NCBI GenBank assembly: GCA_907165135.1
Contig: OU015566.1
Location: 3,970,501-4,034,500 of the forward strand
Origin: Oikopleura dioica
Lineage: Eukaryota; Chordata; Appendicularia; Copelata; Oikopleuridae
Direction: 5' to 3'
DNA: 64,000 nucleotides
Shown: positions 35,001 through 47,468 of the stretch, piece by piece
Position numbering within the stretch: the stretch's first letter is position 1
Layout of the letters: each line of letters opens with the position of its first letter
Position numbers and translations under genes: made by a program
The notes under the pieces: model-generated
Database searches by the model: none
What the model was told of the DNA's origin: nothing
Seen by the model: the letters and a program-made list of their open reading frames with translations, nothing else

Positions 35001-38000
35001 AATCGTGTCAACGCAAGAAGCATTCGGATCGCAAACGAAAAGACCTTCGTCGCACTCGTTAATATTAATGCATTGTTCTGATTTGTCATCAATAGTATTG
35101 TCTCTTCTGTATCCCTCTGGACAGCAGCAAGAATATGAGCCGATCGTGTTGTGACATTTTCGATCAAGGAAAAGACCAGGATCATTCGGATCAACTTGGA
35201 CAGAACCGCAACCACCATTGTTTGTATTGCACTCGTTGATATCCACGCATTCGAGAGGATCGTTCAAAGCGGGCTCAAATCCTGGCCAACATTCACAGCT
35301 TGGCTCTCGTTTGCCATTGACAACGTTGTAGACACAATTTGAGTTGACGCAAACTGGACATTCTGGAATGCAGACAAAGCCATTGCCCATGAAGCCAGTG
35401 TCACATTGACAGGTATACGAGCCGACTGTATTCGTGCATATTCCATTTGTATGACAAAGATTTGTGTCGATCAAAGGATCACATTCGTCAATGTCTTCGC
35501 ATTGATTGAGGACATCATTGTAGGTGTATCCGTCTGGACAGCGACATTCATACGAGCCAATGGTATTGTAGCATTCCATCGGGCCAACAACGCCAGTACA
35601 GATGTGAGTATTTGTAGAACACTCATTAACGTCCTCGCAGCCCAAAGTATCATCAGTTGCATCTTTTCGCTGAAATCCGCTTGGACAATTGCATTCGCCA
35701 GACATCGAAATAGCATTCGTCTCGCAAGTCATCAATGGACCACATCGTCCATGGCAATCGCAATGCACGATATTCTCGCAATGATAATATGAAATTGGTT
35801 GATTCGCTGCATCGGTGTCAACAGCCGAGTCATAATTAACACACTTTTGGGTCAATGCATCGCAACTATGAGTAGATCCGGCACATTCGTCGATGTCAAC
35901 GCAGGTTGGCGTCTTTCCATCGGCACTCCAGCTGATCTCATGGCCATCATGGCTACATTCGCAGTTGAAACCGCCATAAACGTTCTCACAGAGAAGCCCA
36001 TTTTCCGAGCAAATGTTCGAAACAGAGCATTCGTCGAAATCTTTGCATGTTCGACCTGTTGCATCTGCTGGATCCGGTTCGAAACCGTCATCGCAGCTGC
36101 AGGTGAGATCAACAACTAGTCCAGTTCCAGCGTCAACTTCTGTCGTGCAATATTGGTGTGCGCCACAGACTCCGCAGGACATTGTACAGCGGTAATATGC
36201 TCCATCTGTCACGCAGAATTCATTCAAAATATCATGACCGACCATACAAGAGTGGAGATTATCAGCACAGTGATCGATCGACACGCAGCCAGCTCCGTCG
36301 TTAAAGTCTTTGAAGAGATGTTCAAGCTCGTCAGGAAGTTGTCCACAGAAGCAATGATATGATCCATCAGTATTGTAGCAAAGATCATTAACTCCACAAC
36401 TATTCGTAGCTGGAGCTCCAGGAGACGAAGGATCACATTCGTTGATATCGATACAACCAGAACCTGGGTTAAAATATCCCTCATCGCAGATACAAGTGCC
36501 GGGCCGATTCCATTTTGACTGATCTTGAGAGCAGTGAGAATTCGGACCGCAGAAAATGCAGTCTTCGCAGAAGTCTTCTTCTTCGCATGTATACGATCCA
36601 ATTGTGTTGACGCAGGTTTCTCGAGTGATTGAGGTGTCCGATGGATCATGCGTTCCAATATCGCATTGATGAAGTATCGAAATGTAGGCTTCACAATTTG
36701 CTGGGCAAAACTCTCCCCCATTGACGTATGTTACTGAGAGAACGCTTTGTGCTGTACCAGTGCTTGCATCGTGAACAGTTGTTTGCTTGCATAAACATGA
36801 CGTCATTCCGCATTCGTCAATATCGATGCATTTCTGCGTTGCTTCATCCAAGTAGAATCCAGTATCGCAGACGCATTTGAATGAGCCAACAGTATTGAGA
36901 CATTTTTCTGTATAAACAAGTTGCTCAACATTCTCTTCCGGGATGGCAAGAGCTCGAGTTTGTTCTTCGAACTTGACACAGTCCCATGAAGCGTCAATGT
37001 AAGGCTTGACATCATTCGAGCATCGTTCGGGAAGAGCTTGAGTACTGAAAACACAATCTTCTTTTCCATTGCAGCTCGAAGTCATAATTTCGAAAAGGTC
37101 CAAGTTCTCTTCCTCTGGACACGAGCCACATCCCTTTTTCGCGTAGCAGCATGCTTCACTATCGATTCTGCCGAACATGGCGCTAGTGATTTCGATTTCA
37201 GTTCCAGCAGGACATTTGAGAACAATATCTGGATTTTTCTTGTTGAAGCACATCGAGCCATCATTTGTTGGCGATTTGTCTTCGAGCTTTTTACTCTCGA
37301 CGATTTCTTTGATTGTCGATCTTTCTGTTCTTGATCCAGAAGGATAGAGCATGTCACATTGACTCGTAGCAGAGCTGAGACACTCATCAATATCGATACA
37401 GTCGCCGTTAGCGTCTTCTTTGAAGCCAGTTTTGCACCGGCACTCGTGAGTGTAGACAGTTTCCCATCTTGAGCTCGATTTTACTTTTTGAACACACTCG
37501 CTGTTTGGTTTTGTCGATGGGCAATCTTCGCAAGCACTGCATGAGCACAAGAAGGAGCCATCTTTATTGGTGCAGAGGGAGCTGTCAGGGCAAGCATTGA
37601 GGGCATTATCATTGCATTCGTTGATGTCAAGGCAGACAACGGAACTTCTGTCGTTAACACCAGCTGCGAAGGTGGCGGCGAAACCATCATCGCAGTCGCA
37701 TACATATGAGCCTGGAGTGTTTTCACAAATAGTTGGATCGAGTGGATTGTTGTCGTAAGTGTTGGTGAACACATTTGTTCCGCATTTAGCAACAGTCTCC
37801 GTACACTCATCAATATCAACGCAGATAGCAAGGCTCGCTGTTTCGGCATCAGTATTTGTGAAGAAATCACAATTGCAAGTTGCACCTGATCCAGTATCCT
37901 CCTTGAAGCAAATATCAACCAAGTTCTCACAGTAGTCCTCAAGTGTATCATCAGTATTTTGACAGTAACAAGGGTCAGCTGGATCCAAACTTGTCGGATC

Positions 38001-40373
38001 AAAAGTCAAGTCGATCATTCGATAGCCAGAGTCACATTCGCAAACTGGTCTCAGCGAACTCTCAGTTCCTGATTCGCCTTCTTCAAGAACTTTAAGTTTG
38101 CATTCGGAATTGACACACTCGCGCCAGTACTCGCCGTTGCCGATTGATTGGTCGCATTCCCAGATGCACTCGTATGATCCAACAGTGTTAATGCAGTGGT
38201 TTTCGGTGGAACAAGAATGAATGTTCGCGGAACACTCATTTATATCAATACAATGGATTCCAAGAACATCATTGCCCGGTGAGCTCCCGCCCGAGTGGAT
38301 CATTTCGAATCCAAGGGGACAGTCACACCAGTAGCCGCCATCAGTATTGTGGCAGACAAGAGTCTCAGAAGTCGTGGCAAACATGGTGCCACCAGTGCCA
38401 GAAACGCTAGCGTCTATAAGAGAAGAGCCGCAGACAGAAGGATTATCAGTACACTCATCGACATCTTCGCATTTGAACTGGAATGTTGTGCCATCAGGAA
38501 CGACAAGATATCCATTTTCCGCGCATTTACATTCCTCGGTACCAGTTGTCAAGTCGAAATCGCACCAGACACCGTTAATAGGAGCAAAGAAGGTTCCCGC
38601 CGTTGTGCCATCTCCATTGCAAGACTCTTTATTACATCCCCATGTACACTCATACGGATTGCCGCTTCCGGATACGTTTTCAGTGCAGTGAGAAGATGTG
38701 TAGCACTGATGAGCTCCAGAAGCCGGTGGGTCGATGCTGCACTCATCGATGACTAGGCACACGATCGGTCGCACGGGATCTCCGTTTGCATCCAGTTGGA
38801 CTTCGGAGCCATGAGGGCAGTAGCAATAGTATGATCCGTCAGTATCGACGCAAAGGGGAGTGTCATGATCAGTCGTTCCCGTGCCGCAGATATTGTCAGT
38901 TCGATCGCACTCATCAATGTTGATGCAGTTGATAGTCTGGGGGACGTCTAAGTCATAACTAGTGTCTTCGTAGCCAACTGGGCAGGAGCAAATTTGCTGA
39001 CCATAACGATTTTCTAGAGCTGCGTCGTATCTCGGATCACCAGCACCGATGTCTTCATGTTTTAGATTGACTCTTGAGCAGAGGGCATTTGGGTCTGAGC
39101 AAAAATCTGCCTCACAATCCCAGTTACAAGTAAAGGTTCCTGATGTATCGTCAGTGCAATCAGCTGTCAAGTAGCACGAATGCATTTCATACCCGAGAAC
39201 GAAGTTGCCTGGAGGATCTGGACGAGTGAGAGTGGTGGAGCATTCGTTGATGTTGACACATTCACAGTTTGTTCGATCCGGGTCAGTTGCATTGCAAGCA
39301 GCATCATCAAGCAAATATCCGTTTGGACAATAGCAATCGTATGAGCCAACAGTATTTTCGCAAATTGAGCTCACATGACATTTATGGATGGTGTTTGGAT
39401 CCGTAGATAAACATTCATTTATATCGTAGCATTCATAGTAAGGATCGGCAAGAGGGTCGGCAACTGTGTTCGTGACAGTATCGAAACCGTCGAGACAGGA
39501 ACAAGCTTCATCTCCTGTCGAAGTATCAATGTAGCAGGTACTTGTGGTAAGATCGCATGTATCGGCGCCCCCATTAGCGCACTCAGAAGTACAGGTGAAC
39601 GATCCGACAGTGTTGACACAAACTGCTCCTCCATCACAAGCACTTTTGGTGCGTCGCATTCATTGATGTCTTCGCAGACGATCAAGTCAGGATCAGTTTC
39701 CGTTGGATTGGCTTTTTGATAACCGTGCGCGCAGACTGTCGTGTATGAGCCGAAAGTGTTGACGCACTGGATCAAGCTGTTGGTCGTGTCGTAGGCTGGG
39801 CAATTGAAGTAATCTTGGTAAGTGATCGCGACGTTTTGGCAATCGTTAGTGACCAGCTCGTCGCATTCGTCGATGTCTTCACAGCTGATTCCATCAACAG
39901 AGTCGTCTGTATCCCGGAAGCCGTACATACAAAGATTGTAAGGAGAAATCGGGTATTCTTCTGGGCTGCCATCGTAGAGTCGCTGGCCCATTCCCGGGAA
40001 ATGAGATTGTTTGGCCTTCGTTTTTGCATTTCGCTGTATTTGGTCAAGTTTCCTTTGAAATTATCGTTGTTTGTGAGGCAGATTTGCTGCGCCCTTGGGT
40101 CGGCATATGGAATCGTTCCATTGAAATTAGTCGGGTTGTTTTGGAAACTTCCGCAAAGTCGAGGCATGCATTCTTTTGGGTAGCAGTTTTCCTGGAGATA
40201 ATCGATCGTGTTTTCTTTACACTCTCCGTTGGGATCGAACCAGCATCGGAAAGACTCGTCGTAGACCTTGGCACAGTCCAATGGATCGGGAGGACCAGTG
40301 CAGTCGTCAATAGTCGAGCAAATTCCATCTACGGCATCGCATGTGTGGAAGTCAGGACAAACGCAGCCAGGCT
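29003..40373 (-). CDS. Giant EGF-array extracellular protein with SUEL lectin domain (5' end missing)
   Basis: Three coding exons are clear: 30417-40373 (9,957 nt), 29388-30147 and 29003-29328, about 3,680 codons. The first starts at an acceptor, phase 1; no upstream signal-peptide exon was identified. The product is dozens of calcium-binding EGF modules (D-I/V-N/D-E-C at the start, C-x-N-T-x-G-S-F/Y-x-C in the middle), as in fibrillin- and oikosin-like matrix proteins. The first 250 residues are Cys-rich but not EGF. One SUEL-type rhamnose-binding lectin domain interrupts the array at about 36,970-37,235. One base is missing in T-runs at 39644-39647 and 40021-40025; restoring each gives continuous EGF sequence. 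Intron 30148-30416 is a transposon-like element. Likely a calcium-bound matrix or surface protein. Confidence 0.9.
30151..30413. mobile_element. Inverted-repeat element acting as an intron of the EGF gene
   Basis: Termini TTCAGAGTTGAAAATTTTG and CAAAATTTCCAACTCTG are inverted and long inner arms follow (GCGGAAATCGCTAGATAAGG with its complement). The element is flanked by TTCCT on both sides (30145-30149 and 30414-30418), the expected target-site duplication. Its arms match the outer arms of the compound element at 26.0-27.1 kb. Confidence 0.85.
36970..37235 (-). other. SUEL-type (rhamnose/galactose-binding) lectin domain inside the EGF array
   Basis: In the EGF protein, LKCPAGTEIEITSAMFGR is followed by spaced Cys, ending CSNDVKPYIDASWDC. 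The pattern (C..G..I.I..A.FGR ... C ... C ... Y....W.C) is that of SUEL/RBL lectin domains, which bind L-rhamnose or D-galactose. It is the only non-EGF domain I could name in the array. It has an acidic insertion (GSCPEEENLDLF). Confidence 0.75.
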
Positions 40374-41342
40374 CTGTTTTTTGGATAAACTCTTTTTTAT
40401 TTAATTTATTCAAAAAACAGCCCAAAAAAGGGAAAAATTAAAAAAAGAACGGACTTGAAAAAAATGAAAAAAAATGCCCAAAAAAGGGAAAATGAACGGA
40501 AAAAAAAAACCAAAAAAGGACGAAAAAAAAAACAAAAAAAAAAATCTTTTTTTTTTCCTGAAGCAACCAAGAACCATCAGAGAAGCGTTTTCGTATGGTC
40601 CATTTTTTTCAAGAGCCATTTCAGGAGAGAAAGAGCATCCAAACAGAACTCAGGATTCCTGAGTCAGGCACACTTAATCCACCATCCAAGCATAAGTCAG
40701 GAATCCTGAGTTAGCCACACAATCCAACGGAACACTCAGGGTTCTTGAGTCAGGCCAACAGAATCCAACATTTGAGGAAACTCAGGAGTCCAAAGTCAGG
40801 CACGCAGGATCCAAAATTTTTGTTGCCTGTCATCAGTCGATTTTCCATTTGTTCTCTTTGTCTCTCTTTCTTCGTTCTGAAAGCAAAATTTGAGCATAAA
40901 ACTCGAACATTTTACATTTGAAAAAAAAAATTATTTTAACGAGATATTGCTCAAATCTCAAATGAAGAACCGCGTTTCTTTCTCTCCGAAGAAGATCCGA
41001 ATTCGCGATTTTGATCTCCGGCAATTTTTATCAAAACGCGTTTTCTGTGTAAAAACGCTCAGATTCTTGAAATGCCCGAGATTTTTCTCGAAAGCGTTCT
41101 TTTACGTCCTCATAATTTAATGAAGAGGATGTTTGATGCTGTCAATTTCCACGTGATCGGTTCAAAAGTGCCTCAGGCATGTTCCCAATCAAGGCTCAGC
41201 CGCTAAGTCTGATGAGGTCATGATTTATTGCCCCTTTTAGAACTGACGCGGGGCCTATTTCAGAGAAGCTAAATATACAAACAGAACTTACTTGATTACT
41301 TACCTTTACTCGTCAAATAGAAAGAGCAAATGACCAGAAGGG
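40374..41342. other. Stretch between the divergent EGF and membrane-protein genes
   Basis: It must hold the missing first exon and promoter of the EGF gene and the promoter of the gene at 41343. I found no convincing signal-peptide exon on the minus strand. The part 40,440-40,560 is an A-rich low-complexity run. Confidence 0.45.
40645..40815. repeat. Cluster of CTCAGG...GAGTCAGG palindromes
   Basis: Four units of the form ACTCAGGNNTCCTGAGTCAGGC alternate with AATCCAACA spacers in both orientations. They share the AP-1-like TGAGTCA core with the foldback MITE family but lack its GGCAACCTGTG ends. The cluster lies in the divergent promoter region. Confidence 0.6.
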
Positions 41343-42419
41343 ATGAAAACTGACCTTTCAATCATGACTCTCTTCTACTCGCTTATTTTGCTTTTTGCCG
41401 TTTCGGGATCGAGAGCGCAGGAAACTAACTACGATTACAATTTCAACCCGGACGAAAGTTACGATCCTGGAGAGCCTCAAGATCCTACTGTAAGTCGATT
41501 TTATCTTTAAAAAAAACTTTTCAAAAAAAATTTCAGGAAAAAGACCCTAGTATAATTTATACCCTTCCGTTTTTTCCCCTGCCAATCAGAATTCTCTATT
41601 TTCTCTGTTGACCAATCAGAAGCCATTATTCTTTGGTCTCTTATAAGAGCCTTACACTTTCTTCAAAGACCTAAGTATAATGGCCTGATTGGTCAAAAAG
41701 GAAAATAGAGAATTTTGATTGGTTGAAATGCCACGAAGATCGAAAGAGGAAATTGCCTTATACACCCTTAATTGTTTCCCTTTCTGATTTCTTTTAGGTT
41801 TACGATTCAGAAGAAAGCTCCCCAGAATCATATTCTTACCTTGATGTCAGTTCTGATAGCTCATCCTCAGAATCAGACGATTATGACTACACAGGTTTTT
41901 TTCAAATTCTTCTGCTCAAAAATATGTCGTTTTAGATTCATCTGGAGACCAAAGTATTCTTAGCCCTGAAGAATCCTACGATCAAATCGTTGAATCTTTG
42001 TAAGAAACGACTTCACGATGTCAAAAAAATCATTTTTAGGAACACGACAACGACGGAATATCAAGATGATGGATTTTTCGGCGATAAATTTATTCAAATC
42101 GCCATTTGCGTTGGCACTGTTTTCGGAGGTAGAGGATCATTTTGCCATTTTTGATCATTTTTTAGTAACTCTTGCCGTCATTTTCGTCTATTTCATCGTC
42201 CGCACCGTCCAAAGTGACGACAAGAAATGCGAAGAAGTCCTCAACGAGTACAACAACAATAACCAAGACGACCCCGAAAATCCTCCTGAACCTCAAGAAG
42301 AGGAGAGCCCTCGAGAAGCCAATTCCGAAACGAAAATCGACGACCCTTTGCTGAAAAATTCTGAAAGTGCTCCGAAAAATCCTTTTGGTGATAGCAAAGA
42401 AGACCTGCTAGAAACATGA
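41343..42419 (+). CDS. Acidic single-pass type I membrane protein
   Basis: Exons 41343-41489, 41798-41894, 41936-41999, 42040-42128 and 42166-42419 give 216 residues in phase. A signal peptide (MTLFYSLILLFAVSGSRA region) precedes an ectodomain rich in Asp, Glu, Ser and Tyr with an SSGD motif, a possible glycosaminoglycan site. One transmembrane helix follows (IAICVGTVFGVTLAVIFVYFIV). The cytoplasmic tail is acidic and Pro/Glu-rich and ends DLLET. The plan resembles syndecan, but the conserved syndecan tail motifs are absent, so I do not name it. A 13-codon mini-exon inside intron 1 (at 41537) is possible. Confidence 0.75.
41545..41770. mobile_element. CCAATCAGA-rich element in intron 1
   Basis: Inverted blocks GACCAATCAGAAGCCATTATTC / TATAATGGCCTGATTGGTC and AATTCTCTATTTTC / GAAAATAGAGAATT lie in the 308-nt intron 41490-41797. 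The element thus makes up most of this unusually long intron. Confidence 0.7.
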
Positions 42420-43051
42420 ATTTTCTTTATACAAACAAATTTCAAATAAAAGAAGCGAAAAATCTTTCTCTTTAATTTTCTCTTAGCATTTCTAGAGATG
42501 CTTACGTAATAAAAATTTTATTTTGATAAGAAAATCAGGAGCTATTGGCTCTTTAGTTTTAAAAAAATGGACAAAATATTTTGACTCGAAAAATAATTTC
42601 CAGGAAATTGACAAAAAGAGACTCATCAATTTTATTTTTCGAGAAAAAATTACCAATATAGCCTATATTATATAGGGTGTTTTTAATTAAAAAATTGCCA
42701 AAAAACTGGGATAAATGAAGCTTTTTTCCGTCATTTTGGCAGCTTCTGATCCAGTTTTGACCAGAAATAACATCAGAAAATCAAGGCGTGGCATCACATG
42801 ATGTCTTCATAAAATCGCGAAAACGCCCAAGTTCATAGATGAGCGGAACCTGCTAACCTAATTGTGATTATTAACTCGCATCGGAGCTTTGATCTTAAAA
42901 TAACCACATTTATGTCAGTCGAGTAAGCAATTATACGAGGTATCGGGCGTGTCTAGATTTGTCCTGCCAAGTGAAGATCTGACGATTTTCCCCCGGCATT
43001 TACGATTCATTATTACCAGCACACAGATAAGAAAGGAAAATTAACGAGAAA
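42420..43051. other. Intergenic, with AATAAA at 42445-42450
   Basis: AATAAA lies 26 nt past the stop of the upstream gene and is its likely polyadenylation signal. Beyond it no feature was seen, apart from CAGATAAG about 30 nt before the transporter start. Confidence 0.5.
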
Positions 43052-45504
43052 ATGACGGAAAAGAAAAAGGAGATAAAACAACAACGATGGGGAAATCAAA
43101 TCGAGTATTTTCTCGCACTCGCCGGAGGCGCAATCGGGCTCGGGAACGTCTGGCGATTTCCGTTTTCGGGTCGAAAATCGTCTTTTTGGATCATTTTATG
43201 CAGTTTTAGGGCTCAAACTGGCCATTTTGTTGAAAATAATTTTTGACCCGAAATTAAGTACCTTTGTTATAAAAACGGAGGCGGCGCCTTTCTCATCCCT
43301 TATTTCACCTTCATGTTCTTGGGCGGGGTGCCCATGTTCTTGATGGAATCAGCACTCGGCCAGTTCATGCAATCCGCAGGCATGGCAGCTTGGAACATAA
43401 TTCCAGCCTTCAAAGGCGTTGGCTGGTGCTCTTGTGTGATCATTTTTGGCTCAATTGTTATTACATTGTTATCCTTGGTAAGTTTTTTCTTCAATTTTGA
43501 AGATTTATTTTATTCATGGAGAAAAATTTTTTTTAATTCAAAAATTTCAAAAAAAGAAATTTTTTTTTATTATTCATTTTATTCTTCTTCATTAATCCTA
43601 TCTAAGGATGGGCGCTTTTCTACCTGTTCAACAGTTTCATCTCGCCTCTTCCCTGGACAACATGCGGCAACGCCTGGAACTCCGACTGCTGCACCACCAA
43701 CATTCAAACTAGCGACAACGGTTCGAGCTTTCTCGTCAAGCCAGCCAACTGCAGCGAAAACGTCACCTACCCCGAGTTAGAATTCTGGAAGCGGAGAAGT
43801 CTTCAAGTTCATGAGTCGCCCGGGATCGATGATTTGGGAGAAATGCGATGGGAGCTCATTGGACTCGTTTTTCTCGCCTGGGTGATCACCTTTTTCTGCA
43901 TTTTTCGGGGAACGAAGAGTACTGGAAAGTCGGTTTATGTGACTTCTACGTTTCCATTGGTGATGATGATTATTTTGATCATAAGAGGAGTCACGCTCGA
44001 TGGCGCCATGCAAGGGATTGAGTTCTATCTCAAGGTAGGTCATAAGAGCCTTAAAAACCAGCAAAAAATAGACAATTTCATAATTTTGAAAACTTTCCAT
44101 TGCTCAACCGGAAAGACCGCTTATCATAAACGATGGTTCGATGGCCGTAAAAATTGATCTTATAATTGACGATTTTCACGATTTTCCTTTTTTACGATTG
44201 TCGGTTTTCCTGAAGTGACTATTTTTGATGAAGTTTCTTTCAGCCGGATTTCTCGAAGCTCAATTCGATTGATGTTTGGATCGATGCTGGTACTCAGGTC
44301 TTTTTCAGCTTCATGATTGGCTTCGGGAGTTGCACTGCGATGGCGTCTTATAATGACTTTCAGTACAATAGCTTCAAGTGGTCCATTATTCTTTGCATCT
44401 TGAACGGTAAGTCTTTTCAAAAAAAAAAGAGAACCGCAACTTTTCTAGCTTCGGCATCATTTTTCTCCGGTTTCGCGATCTTCTCTATTTTGGGCTACAT
44501 GTCGAAACAGACGGGAATCGGCGTCGCAGACATTGCTGAAAGTGGACCTGGCTTGGCCTTCATCGTTTATCCTCGAGCAGTGAGCTTGATGGCGGGATCG
44601 AATTTCTGGGCGGTCTTGTTTTTTGGCATGTTGTTGATGCTCGGCCTCGCTAGCCAGTAAGTAGCTTCTTTGATGTTCAAAGACACATTCTCCTAGCTAC
44701 ATTGGAGTCGATGGAATGGTCGCTATGCTTGCTGATATCTACCCAAGCGTCTTCAAAACCTCGAAAAAGGGTCGACCAATTCTTGTCGCCGCGATTTCCA
44801 TCATCTGCTTTCTCATTGGAATTCCCATGCTGACCCAAGTATTTTTCCACCGCTCTTCTTTCCTCATCCTTTTCAGGGAGGAATCTACGTCTTCCAATTA
44901 TTCGACAAATACGGCGCTTCCGGAATGGCAGTTCTTTGGTTTTCCTACTTCTCTTCCACCGCCATTTCTTGGTTTCATGGAATTGGACCGTTTTATCAAA
45001 AACTCGATAAAATGTACAAAAAGGTCGGTCCGAAAATAGAAGGAAAAGGGTCAATTTTGCTTCAGGAAATTAATGTTTTCGCCTTCCCATGGACGATGTT
45101 TGGCTTTGTGTTGAAATACTTGACTCCTTTGGTTTGCGCTTTGGTCTTTTTCGGAAAACTTTCGGATATGGGAAGAACGACGTATGACAAAGTCTACGAA
45201 TACCCTGCTTGGGCCGATGCTATCGGCGTTTTTATGGCTCTCACGAGGTAATAATTGATGAAAACAAAACAATCAGCAGTTCTTTAGCATGATTTGCGTG
45301 CCGCTCGTCCTCGGATACGAACTGTGCAACGCCACTGGAGAAACTTTGAAAGAAAAATGGCAATTTGCACTAAAAGAACGGCTTCCAGAGCAAACTCTAA
45401 AAGCTCTATCGAAAATCGAAGAAGAAGATCGGGAAGAATCAGAAAACAGCAATTCTGCAATAATAAAACCAGCGCTTGATTCAAAGACTGATTTTATTAA
45501 TTGA
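43052..45504 (+). CDS. SLC6-family sodium/chloride-dependent neurotransmitter or amino-acid transporter
   Basis: Nine exons give 605 codons, the usual SLC6 length. TM1 has the family signature GLGNVWRFP/Y (residues 28-38), followed by CYKNGGGAFLIPY. TM2-TM4 (LGQFMQSAGMAAW, CVIIFGSIVITLLSL, WALFYLFNSF), a large extracellular loop with Cys pairs and N-glycosylation sites, GAGTQVFFSF-like TM6 and GMLLMLGL in TM8 are all present. It should import a small amine or amino acid with Na+ and Cl-. The substrate cannot be told here. Intron 1 (43163-43258) and intron 2 (43478-43605) need non-GT-AG boundaries or one missing G each. AATAAA lies at 45561-45566. Confidence 0.93.
43163..43258. mobile_element. 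Inverted-repeat intron in the SLC6 gene
   Basis: The 96-nt intron begins TTTTCGGGTCGAAAAT and ends ATTTTTGACCCGAAATTA, near-perfect complements. It interrupts the WRFP-YLC signature. Its boundaries are TT-AG, or GT-AA if shifted by one base. Confidence 0.65.
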
Positions 45505-45615
45505 TCGAAAAAACTGCTCTTCATTCGAAAAAGCGCTGTTCATAGTTTATATAAGAAGTAAATAAATAAAATTTTTTCAAAAAAATTTTCAGATTTATTT
45601 TTTCAAGCGAATGAA

Positions 45616-46999
45616 TCAATGCATGTCTCGATATTTGAGCATTCTCGGCTGCAATTCCGTCGGTCTTTCATGAAGTGGGACAATGAAATTCGCCAAATTC
45701 TAGAGTTGATGTTAAAAAACGATTTTTCTAGCAATATTCAGACCTGATTCAAAGTTGCCATGTATCTCATTCCATCCATCATCAATTGAATTTTGAACTT
45801 TCTTCTTTTGATCGTTGTTTGATATTCTTCGTCTAGAAACTCTTCATCGTCATTTTCAACTTTTTCTTTGTCCAATTCGGCGCATGCTTCCTTGATCATT
45901 TCAGCAATTTGATTGAAATTGTCGGCAACTCGCTCGATGAGCTCTCCGAATTGAATTACAGTCGGCTCGTTTTCTTGCCAGTCGTAATATTCGTGCTTGA
46001 AGTTGATATCCGCGAGCAAATCTAGAATTGTTTTACTTTTTTGGGAGCTTCTAGCAAGTACCTTCTGGATTGATGAATCGTCGATTTTGAGACTCCCACT
46101 GCGCTTGTTCTGGATTTTTGAAATTTTCAAAGCATTCAACCACATTTTGGTAGAGAGCGTAGCAAAGAATGAATTTTCGTTTGACGAGAGTAAAGTCCAT
46201 CAAGCTTCGCTCTCTTTCAGACGCTTCAGAAGTCACTTTTTGTCTTTGATTTTGTTCAATACCGATGAAAGTAGGATGAAATTAGCGACACCGTGCGAGC
46301 AAATTCGCTTTTTCAAGCAGGTCGGAGGACCCCGCCTGCTGGAAGACTTCCTCTGTATGAGAAGAAATCTCTTCTCACTGAAATCTTTCATTTTTTAATA
46401 TTTTATGAAAATAGTTGTGATTGAACAAGTTCCTGGTTGTTAGATAAATATTCAAAGCCGGAGCTCCTGCGTAAAGAAAATTTTTCTTTCTTTCAAAAAG
46501 CTCTTCTTCTGAAATTGTTTGAGGTCTTTGATCAGCGGTCTCTTCGTACTCCTTGAATCGGCTTTCAAGATGCGGCTCGATGAAATTTTTTAGATGTGTT
46601 TGCAAAATGTCTCTGAAACAACGGTGAGAAGGGGGATATTGAGGGAAGAGAGGGTACCTGTACTTCGCTGGAGTGGCGACGAAAAAGCCGTTGTGGATGA
46701 ATCTTTGTTCATATGGATCTAAGGCGGCGTGGAAAACATCAGGAGTATTGGCGGTTCTGAAATTTTAGATCAATTTGAAATTTACCTTATTTATAGTATT
46801 AAAAAAATTTTCAATTAAAAATGCCTTACTTGTGATGAATCATGTCCTGAAATCCGGCAAAATTGTCATCTTCGCTTACATTCAGCACAAATCGATAATC
46901 CGGTATTTTTGCGAAATCGCAAATAACATAAATCGGAATCATAATTTTATCATATTCTTCATCATCAAAATATCGTCGATTTTCTCGATTCTCTGTCAT
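45616..46999 (-). CDS. Intracellular protein, unrecognised
   Basis: Clear exons are 46830-46999 (MTENRENRRYF start), 46658-46756, an exon starting at 46612, then 46062-46235, 45744-46021 and 45616-45699. GT-AG introns are 41-73 nt. There is no signal peptide or membrane segment. The protein is charged, with helical Glu-rich parts (IKEACAELDKEKVENDDEEF) and motifs such as AGFQDMIHH and NGFFVATPAKYRD. The stretch between about 46,235 and 46,430 could not be resolved into one frame. I do not recognise the family. The gene is tail-to-tail with the SLC6 gene; only 111 nt separate the stops. Confidence 0.6.
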
Positions 47000-47468
47000 T
47001 TCAGGACAGCTTTTGTCTCTCTATTGAATTTCCTTTTTCAAGATGGAGAAAAGGCAAAAAGGGAAAAATAAAAAAGGGAAAGGATAAAGACCAGAGTTGT
47101 AACAGAAGCCGTTTTTACGTTATTTACTCAAAATCGACTATTTGCTCGATTACACTAGAAAAAGTGAGAGTCTTCTCTCACTCATCTCGATTTATCAAAG
47201 TCGATTTTTTAAATGAATAAGACCGAGAATCAATCGTAAATGGTTGCCATGAGTCAGAAGGGTCACACTAAACCAAGTCATAAAAACAATGAATGGATAA
47301 CAAAAACAAGGAACTTTATTCATCAGTTCAAATATTTGATTTTACACGTTGACAACACCATTCTTGAAATTCTTGTTTCGCTTTAATCGGAGTAAATAGG
47401 AGAATCTTTTGGAAAGATCTGAGTCTTTCAAACACTCATTCTTATTTATAACGGTGTCGCCATCCTAT
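47000..47468. other. Intergenic, no gene seen
   Basis: No frame, repeat or site could be supported between the start of the unrecognised gene and the coding-like segment at 47469. Confidence 0.4.

Noticed and set aside
28976-40404. Many plus-strand open frames across the EGF gene
   Set aside because: They mirror Cys/Asp-rich EGF codons on the minus strand and show no start, splice or domain evidence of their own.
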